Shown here piece after piece: positions 4,770 through 9,593 of a stretch of 9,593 nt of DNA. Location of the stretch: positions 1 to 9,593 of the forward strand of contig JAGRCC010000146.1 of assembly GCA_020433785.1 (NCBI GenBank), read 5' to 3'. Every line of letters begins with the position of its first letter. The stretch's first letter is position 1. The notes beneath the pieces are model-generated. The model was not told the DNA's origin. It searched no databases and worked only from the letters and a program-made list of their open reading frames with translations. The stretch comes from Anaerolineae bacterium (GTDB lineage Bacteria; Chloroflexota; Anaerolineae; 4572-78; J111). The position numbers and the translations under genes were made by a program.

Positions 4770-7551
4770 AATTTGTCTCCTGTTCAGTCGCCGCTGAGTG
4801 TCCATTAACTTCAACTTCATCCCAACCATCCATCATCGCCTGGATGCCGCCTAAGGGTTTGTGGCCGGTCGTGGTTAGATAGACGTGCATGATAATAAAT
4901 GACGCCAGCAGCCAGGCAATTAAGCTGTGGATGGGGGCCAGCACCGGCAGCCCGCCCAGGCTGTGAGCCAGTTGCGGCCAGGTTTGCATGCCCCAGATGA
5001 GTACGCCGGTAATGATTTGGAGCGGCAGCAAGACGTTCAACAAGCCGAAGTAGGTTAGCTGCTGTAACGGGTTAAGCTTTTTCTGGGGCGTTTTCTCAAA
5101 CGGGTGAGCCTCGCCCTTGAAGATGCCGCGCAGATAAAAAGTCGCCTGGGTAATCATCTGATCGAAGAAGCCATGCGGCCGGGGAATAAACTGCTGGATT
5201 TCGCCGCTGGCCAGATGGTAGAACACGGCTAAAAAGGCGTTGATCAGCAGAATAAAGCCTAACACGTTATGGATCTGGACCATATAAGGAAACGAGAAGA
5301 TACCCAGGATATCGGGTTTGTGGATGATCAGGCCGGTGAAAATTAGCAGGAAGATGACCGCCGCTTGCAACCAGTGCCAAAACCGTTCGTACACGGTATA
5401 CATATAAACCCGTTCGTACGGGTGATGGGGCTGCGGGTGTTTGGCCGCCGAGTAGGCGCGCAGGCCGGCGTGGGCAAATACGCCCAGCGTTGTGCCGAAA
5501 AAGGCCAGCACGCCCAGCCAATCGATCCATTTGACGCGGCTGTAGCCAAAGATGTAAAGCCCTTCTGCGGCCGGATTGGGCCGGTAGTGCAAACTGCCGT
5601 CGTCGCCGGTCACCATTTCGCCGGCGTGAGCCACGGCCGTATCGCCAAAGAATTGGGGCATGACATCGCCCGGCACATAAGCCGCCAATTGAATCGGTTC
5701 GGCGATGCGCGAGGCTTGGCTGTGGCAAGTATCGCAGGTTTTGGTGGCCCATTCGCCGTTGGTGACGCCGTGGTTGATGCTGTAGGGTTGAACTTCGGCC
5801 TTAATCCGGGGATTATCCAGGCCAAGATCGGTTAGGTTTTGCTGAATGAGGGCTTCTTTGACCGGAGTGTCGAGGCGGAGTTCGGCGTCGTCCAGGCTGC
5901 CGCTGCCGTCGCTGTCGAACGCGGTTAGCACGTCCGCCCGATAGTGGTCGCCGTCCAGGTAGGCCGCCTGCAAATCGATCAGGCGCACCGGCCGCTCCGG
6001 CTCGCCGTAGACCCAGTACCAGGCTGAGACTAAATTGAAGGGCGCTAATGGATCGCCGCCTTCGGTGCGCTGGTGAGGCAGCAGGATAGGATTGAAACCG
6101 CTGATCAGGGTATCGACATCCTGCGGGTCGCCTTCGACGCCCCGGCAGACGCGCTGCGCTTCACCATCGGCATTGACCACCGTCCAATCGACCTGCTGCA
6201 CAGCCGGCGCGTACATTTTGGGCACGTGGCAGGACTCGCAGCTCACATTGGCAAAGTGGGCCTCTTTGTAGGGCAGCCACTCGTGGACGGCGCTGGGGTC
6301 GTGGCAGCCTTCGCAGCGGCGCATGGTATCGTTGAATTCGGGCGCGGCGGTGCTTTGAACGGCTGAGCCTTTGGCGAATTGGTGCAAGGGCTGGTACAGA
6401 TATTCGCTAATATCGATGCGGCGGGCGTCGAACACCAGGTGCTCGATGGTGTCGTCTTTGGTGCCTTGGAAGTAAACCGGGTTGTTGAGCGAGGCATGAC
6501 AATCGACGCAGTCAACCACGCGTTCGGCGTGGACGTCCCACGTGCGAGACAGATCTTCTTTATCTTGCAGGTTCATGCCGGATTTATACAGGCGCTGGGG
6601 CGCGAAAATCTCGCCGGTGGTGGCCGTGTTCCAATCGCAGCCGGTTTGGATGAGCGGCGTATCGTTGGTGGTGTGGACCGAGCCGTGGCACTGGCCGCAG
6701 TTGCTGTTGCTGGGGTCTTGCATCGTCACGTATTCTTGAGCCAGCGTGCCGTCCGGGGTAAACGCTGCCGGGTTCCAGGCCAGCGCGCCTTCGGTATCGG
6801 TTACAATGCCTGTGCCGAGCAGGGTGGCGGTGTTGGCCCATTGGAAGTTGCCCGCCGCCAGCGTTTCGATGCGAGCTTGATTGTTGGGATCGGGAATGTG
6901 GCACAGGAAACAGTTCATCTCGACCGTGCCGGATTCAGCCCAGTCCCAGGGGATCGTCTGGCCGGTTTCAGGGTCCAGGATGGTGTTGAGGTAGGCGGAT
7001 GTATCTTTCGGCAGATCCAGCAGCGACTCGCCGGTCGGAGCGGTTTCGGCCGGACCGCCGCCCACGTGTCGAGCGCCGAACAGCCGGACCCAATCAGGGA
7101 GCGTTACATCCGGCCTATCCTCGCCGGTGATGGTCAGGTAACGGTAGGTGAGTGGGTTCCATTTGCCGAAGTAGCCGGGGCTGGTATCCCAGGGCCGGCC
7201 GCCAGGCACTTGGCCCGGTTCGGTTAGTTGGCTTAGACCCACATCGGTGTGAAAACTATGTTCGGCAATGAAGGCGGTATCGTGGCAGCCACCGCATGTC
7301 TGCATCGTCGAAACAGGGTTGCCGGTTTCCAAGACATTGCCGCCGTCCGCATCGAGCAGGGGAAAGGTCGGATGCAGCGACGGTCCATCGGCCAGCGCCA
7401 GACCGGCCGTCACCAAGTTAAGCAACAGCCCTAAGACAAAATATCCCATGTAACGCTGCCACTCGGCAACCCTGCAACCCTGCAATCCTGCAACCCTGCA
7501 ACCCTGCGACGCTGCCACCTTGAATAACCGTGAAGTTCGTGACGTGTTCAT
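4768..7551 (-). CDS. Heptahaem cytochrome c fused to a membrane cytochrome b domain
   Basis: This 927-residue fusion contains seven CxxCH haem-c sites, at residues 86, 214, 285, 348, 413, 438 and 606. A canonical EF-hand loop lies at 546-557 (D546, D548, S550, E557). After that come five hydrophobic helices, at about 677-697, 723-745, 756-780, 833-855 and 872-895. The last four match a di-haem cytochrome b of the b561/PhsC type, with candidate haem-b ligands H726, H761, H779, H875 and H889. The secretion signal is MGYFVLGLLLNLVTAGLALA, residues 35-54, ending in an ALA cleavage site, so the c haems face outside. The expected role is quinone-pool electron exchange with the OTR-like partner. The start at 7551 overlaps the upstream stop (TAATG) and has Shine-Dalgarno GGGAGG; M35 is an alternative start lacking a clear one. 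Residues 13-34 derive from an 8-bp tandem repeat. The stop is TAG, shared with an inverted-repeat element. Confidence 0.88.
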   Translation of the reverse strand: MNTSRTSRLFKVAASQGCRVAGLQGCRVAEWQRYMGYFVLGLLLNLVTAGLALADGPSLHPTFPLLDADGGNVLETGNPVSTMQTCGGCHDTAFIAEHSFHTDVGLSQLTEPGQVPGGRPWDTSPGYFGKWNPLTYRYLTITGEDRPDVTLPDWVRLFGARHVGGGPAETAPTGESLLDLPKDTSAYLNTILDPETGQTIPWDWAESGTVEMNCFLCHIPDPNNQARIETLAAGNFQWANTATLLGTGIVTDTEGALAWNPAAFTPDGTLAQEYVTMQDPSNSNCGQCHGSVHTTNDTPLIQTGCDWNTATTGEIFAPQRLYKSGMNLQDKEDLSRTWDVHAERVVDCVDCHASLNNPVYFQGTKDDTIEHLVFDARRIDISEYLYQPLHQFAKGSAVQSTAAPEFNDTMRRCEGCHDPSAVHEWLPYKEAHFANVSCESCHVPKMYAPAVQQVDWTVVNADGEAQRVCRGVEGDPQDVDTLISGFNPILLPHQRTEGGDPLAPFNLVSAWYWVYGEPERPVRLIDLQAAYLDGDHYRADVLTAFDSDGSGSLDDAELRLDTPVKEALIQQNLTDLGLDNPRIKAEVQPYSINHGVTNGEWATKTCDTCHSQASRIAEPIQLAAYVPGDVMPQFFGDTAVAHAGEMVTGDDGSLHYRPNPAAEGLYIFGYSRVKWIDWLGVLAFFGTTLGVFAHAGLRAYSAAKHPQPHHPYERVYMYTVYERFWHWLQAAVIFLLIFTGLIIHKPDILGIFSFPYMVQIHNVLGFILLINAFLAVFYHLASGEIQQFIPRPHGFFDQMITQATFYLRGIFKGEAHPFEKTPQKKLNPLQQLTYFGLLNVLLPLQIITGVLIWGMQTWPQLAHSLGGLPVLAPIHSLIAWLLASFIIMHVYLTTTGHKPLGGIQAMMDGWDEVEVNGHSAATEQETN
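7447..7449 (-). other. Alternative in-frame start (Met35) of the cytochrome fusion
   Basis: This ATG lies just downstream of the tandem-repeat array and immediately precedes the hydrophobic core of the signal peptide, giving a textbook signal sequence. No good Shine-Dalgarno precedes it (GAGTGG is the nearest). If used, it would make the repeat array untranslated, or would let some full-length protein be made whatever the repeat number. Confidence 0.35.
7466..7505. repeat. Five tandem copies of an 8-bp unit (GCAACCCT) inside coding sequence
   Basis: Units at 7466, 7474, 7482, 7490 and 7498 are identical except for one C-to-T change in the third. Degenerate units continue the same 8-bp period on both sides (GCGACGCT and GCCACCTT to 7521; GTAACGCT and GCCACTCG from 7450). 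Because 8 is not a multiple of 3, the coding strand reads the same peptide cycle (A-G-L-Q-G-C-R-V) in every frame. The array begins about 30 nt inside the cytochrome fusion gene. Confidence 0.9.
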
Positions 7552-9026
7552 TACTTACCATCCTCCCGTGGTTGAAGTTGAGAGACGGGGGGGTGGAGCG
7601 GTCGGCCGCCGTATTTGACCGGGTCGCCGTCGTAGCCCAGCGCGGTCCAGTCGAGCCGGCCGTTGTCGCTGTGGCAGTCGACGCATTGCAACGCGTCCTC
7701 CTTGGGCGAGACCATATGGGTGGTGGGCCAGAACATTTCGGTAGTGGCAAAGTCGTATTCACCGCTGTATTTGAGACCGGAATTGGCTTCGCCCAAGCGG
7801 AGGGCTTTATCCCAGTCGAACTCGGTCCAGTAGCCGCCTTCACCGGCGGTGGTCGGGACCAGGAAGTAGCCATAGAGGGCGTCGTAAATTTGGCTGCCGC
7901 GATGGACTTTGAAGGGCCAGATTTTGGCGGTGGGGTCGTCGATGTTGCCTTTGGGGGCGTTCATGTCGGTGATGCCGTCGCGATTGACCGGATCGCCTTT
8001 CAGGTAGCGGCCGGTGCTGCCGTTGTACCAGTAATATTCGGGCGGCAGGTTTTTCTCGTAGGCAAACGAGCCTTTAATCTTGAGATATTCGTGCGTGTCT
8101 TCGGGGATGTCCTGGCCGGCGGTGGACCAATCCCAATGGATTTTGGTGGCCTCTTTTTTGGCCATCGTGGGAATGTGACAGGTTTGGCAGGCTACGGCCG
8201 TGGTATGCTCGTTGATGCGCTGGTCGGCGTGAGGCGTTTCGTTGTGGCAGTCGGTGCAGAAGACCTGGTTTTGTTGGGTCAAGTCGCCGGGACTAACTGA
8301 CGGGGCGCGGCCTTTGATCTGGTGGGCTTCGGTTTGGTGGCAGGTGATGCACTGAAAATCGTACTTACCCATATGGACATCGATGCGGGCGGTGGGGAAG
8401 TAGAGGCTTTCATCCAAATCGCCGTGTTTGACGGCATTGCCGCCGCCACCCTTAAAGTGACAGCCGCCGCAGTTTTCGCGCGAAGGACTGGCCACGCTTT
8501 GGGCCACCGCCGCCAAGTCAACACCTTCGGCGGGAAAGCCGCCCTTGCCTTTTTGATACGTACCGGTGTTGTCGTGGCAGACCAGGCAGTCGACGTCGTC
8601 CTGTTCCGAAAAGGTATAGGAGTCATCGGTCCAGCCGTAGCCGGCATGGCAGGCGGTACAGGAGGCCCAGTTGCCTTCAATGCCGATGCAGAAGTTGTTG
8701 ATGCTGTTCTTTTTGCCCAAGGTAATGGTTTCGTCACGCTCGGGCATGTAGACCGGGTCGCTTTCCCAGGTGTAGTGGGAGGTGTGCATGACCTGGTCGG
8801 CGGCCTGCGGGTGACAGTCGAGGCAGGCTTTGGTCACGTCCATGCCCGTTTCATAGGGGCCGACCAGCAAGCCGGTGTGATCGGTGTGGACGGTGGCGTT
8901 GGGTACGTGCGCCCAGGGATCATCCGGCGGCGGCGTTTGATCGGGCACAAAGAGAATTATGGGAACGACAATTACGGCAGCCGTCACGGCAATGCCGAGA
9001 ATCCAAACATATTTAGAGATTTTCAT
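7551..9026 (-). CDS. Octahaem cytochrome c, tetrathionate reductase (OTR) family
   Basis: This 491-residue protein has eight CxxCH haem-c sites, at residues 68, 123, 147, 186, 226, 257, 280 and 448. That number, and the segment LGKKNSINNFC (residues 103-113) followed by NWASCTACHAGYGW, identify it as the OTR family described from Shewanella, which reduces tetrathionate and, in vitro, nitrite and hydroxylamine. In OTR the catalytic haem has a lysine ligand; K105 or K106 in the conserved GKKN segment is my candidate source. One hydrophobic segment (about residues 7-27) after MKISK acts as a signal or membrane anchor with no obvious cleavage site, placing the haems outside the membrane. It is first in the operon, and its stop overlaps the start of the heptahaem-cytochrome b fusion, the likely redox partner. 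The Shine-Dalgarno is modest (GAGG, four bases from ATG). The physiological substrate and direction are not shown by sequence. Confidence 0.9.
   Translation of the reverse strand: MKISKYVWILGIAVTAAVIVVPIILFVPDQTPPPDDPWAHVPNATVHTDHTGLLVGPYETGMDVTKACLDCHPQAADQVMHTSHYTWESDPVYMPERDETITLGKKNSINNFCIGIEGNWASCTACHAGYGWTDDSYTFSEQDDVDCLVCHDNTGTYQKGKGGFPAEGVDLAAVAQSVASPSRENCGGCHFKGGGGNAVKHGDLDESLYFPTARIDVHMGKYDFQCITCHQTEAHQIKGRAPSVSPGDLTQQNQVFCTDCHNETPHADQRINEHTTAVACQTCHIPTMAKKEATKIHWDWSTAGQDIPEDTHEYLKIKGSFAYEKNLPPEYYWYNGSTGRYLKGDPVNRDGITDMNAPKGNIDDPTAKIWPFKVHRGSQIYDALYGYFLVPTTAGEGGYWTEFDWDKALRLGEANSGLKYSGEYDFATTEMFWPTTHMVSPKEDALQCVDCHSDNGRLDWTALGYDGDPVKYGGRPLHPPVSQLQPREDGK
7562..7567 (-). promoter_or_regulatory. 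Shine-Dalgarno GGGAGG deciding the start of the cytochrome fusion
   Basis: GGGAGG lies in the last codons of the upstream octahaem gene, ten bases before ATG 7551. The upstream stop and downstream start overlap as TAATG. Together these favour translationally coupled initiation at 7551 over the internal Met35. Confidence 0.65.
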
Positions 9027-9186
9027 GGGACCTCGCCAGGTCGTAAAGATCTGAAAGTTATTGGCCTTGGGTTGCTCGGAGTCAAATGTTCCGGCAGTAA
9101 CATCGCTTCAAGGTGAGATTGTAAACGCGGCAGTTATAACTAATCTCGGTCAGCGGTTTCCCATTGTGCCATAATGACACATCCCA

Positions 9187-9215
9187 TTTATAGTGTACGC
9201 AAGAAATAGTTTGAA
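9187..9215 (-). promoter_or_regulatory. Candidate sigma-70-type promoter of the cytochrome operon
   Basis: On the minus strand TTCAAA (9215-9210) and TATAAA (9192-9187) are separated by 17 bases, a fair -35/-10 pair that would start transcription near 9180 with a leader of roughly 150 nt. TGTG (9165-9168) and CACA (9178-9181) form a small dyad around the predicted start and could bind a regulator. Only consensus resemblance supports this. Confidence 0.35.
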
Positions 9216-9317
9216 TGCACCGGTCATTTATGGGGTTTCTACCTGGTCAACTGATGAGTTTTGACGGTCTTTAGCGGGATTATTTATTAACCTGAGTTCG
9301 GAAATAGATATATTTCA

Positions 9318-9474
9318 TGTCATTTCGCAGCGCTAGCGGAGAAATCCCCGTGACAATACAATGAAAAGAGATTTGGCTGGGAAAATTTGAAGCGACAACG
9401 GCCATTTTTGCCCGCGAAAGCTTCATTTATGGGAATGTCTAAGGGATTTCTCCGCCTCCGGCTCCGAAATGACA
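9318..9474. mobile_element. MITE-like element with imperfect ~31-bp terminal inverted repeats
   Basis: The left arm (9318-9348) begins TGTCATTTCG and ends GCGGAGAAATCCC; the right arm (9443-9474) is its complement with divergence only in the middle 8-9 bases. The 94-bp interior has no coding potential that I trust. Such ATTTCTCCGC...CGAAATGAC palindromes are familiar as dispersed repeats in several environmental bacterial genomes (recollection, unverified). No transposase is in the window. Confidence 0.6.
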
Positions 9475-9593
9475 CGCTCGACTTTAATTATCGAACTCAG
9501 CTCAAACAACTGAAGTGGCTACCCATCAGCAAGCTAAGCTATGCACCAGAGCGGGCGGCGGCTGGGGCTAATAGCCAGTTAGCTGACCATCAC

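Larger units (their letters stand above)
9027..9593. other. Upstream spacer of the cytochrome operon
   Basis: This stretch holds the leader and candidate promoter of the operon and the MITE-like element described separately. A plus-strand frame is open from ATG 9435 to the right edge (53 codons), but it starts inside a terminal inverted repeat, lacks a ribosome-binding site and resembles nothing I know, so it is not called as a gene. GTTATAAC (9133-9140) is an isolated 8-bp palindrome. Confidence 0.6.

Noticed and set aside
6140..6640. Eighth haem site in the cytochrome fusion using C305 or C469
   Set aside because: Neither cysteine belongs to a CxxCH or recognisable variant motif, so only seven c-haem sites are claimed.
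6379..7227. 282-codon open frame on the plus strand
   Set aside because: It lies entirely antisense to the cytochrome fusion, whose seven haem motifs prove the minus-strand frame. It has no recognisable domain and is a by-product of GC-rich codon use.
7450..7521. CRISPR-like array
   Set aside because: The repeat unit is 8 bp with no spacers; it is a simple tandem repeat inside a coding region.
7530..8300. 256-codon open frame on the plus strand
   Set aside because: Antisense to the octahaem cytochrome gene; low-complexity Gly/Val/Ala-rich translation and no domain.
8322..9116. 264-codon open frame on the plus strand
   Set aside because: Antisense to the octahaem cytochrome gene, with the same compositional signature as the other shadow frames.
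9435..9593. Plus-strand frame open to the right edge (53 codons)
   Set aside because: It begins inside the MITE-like terminal repeat and has no Shine-Dalgarno and no recognisable motif. It could be part of a real gene beyond the edge, but it cannot be supported from here.

Overview
The window looks like part of a Chloroflexota-type chromosome (Anaerolineae/Ardenticatenia-like). This is inferred from the STAND-type protein at the left edge, the abundance of short palindromic repeats, and the GC-rich coding set in AT-richer spacers. I cannot confirm the taxon from the sequence alone. Every gene I can support lies on the minus strand, so transcription runs from right to left.

Layout, in transcription order. 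(1) 9593-9027: upstream spacer with an imperfect-inverted-repeat (MITE-like) element at 9318-9474 and a candidate promoter near 9187-9215. (2) Four-gene operon: an octaheme cytochrome c of the tetrathionate reductase (OTR) family (9026-7551); a 927-residue fusion of seven c-type haem motifs, an EF-hand and a membrane cytochrome b domain (7551-4768), whose start overlaps the previous stop; and two YeeE/YedE-family sulfur transporter halves (4635-4105 and 4095-2821). The second half carries a C-terminal rhodanese-like domain that lacks the catalytic cysteine. (3) 2820-2495: a spacer packed with four different inverted-repeat structures. (4) A DmeF-type Co/Ni efflux CDF transporter (2494-1505) with its terminator. 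(5) A small four-helix membrane protein of unknown function (1347-982). (6) 981-319: AT-rich non-coding DNA with degenerate repeats, a 19-bp inverted repeat and a strong bidirectional terminator. (7) The N-terminal 106 codons of a coiled-coil/STAND-NTPase protein (318-1), running off the left edge.

How the parts may work together (inference). The operon reads as an extracytoplasmic electron-transfer and sulfur-uptake module. The cytochrome b part of the fusion would exchange electrons with the quinone pool. Its seven c haems would relay them to the eight haems of the OTR-like protein, which would reduce tetrathionate or another S or N oxyanion outside the membrane. The two YeeE/YedE subunits, each with exactly one cysteine, would move thiosulfate or a related sulfur species across the membrane. 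No molybdopterin enzyme, NrfA or classical tetrathionate reductase gene is visible.

The most notable details are: the heptahaem-cytochrome b fusion; an array of 8-bp tandem repeats inside its signal-peptide-proximal coding region, where gain or loss of one unit would truncate the protein in either direction; the Cys-to-Ser rhodanese; and a nested inverted-repeat element that supplies two bases of the fusion gene's stop codon and sits in front of the transporter genes.
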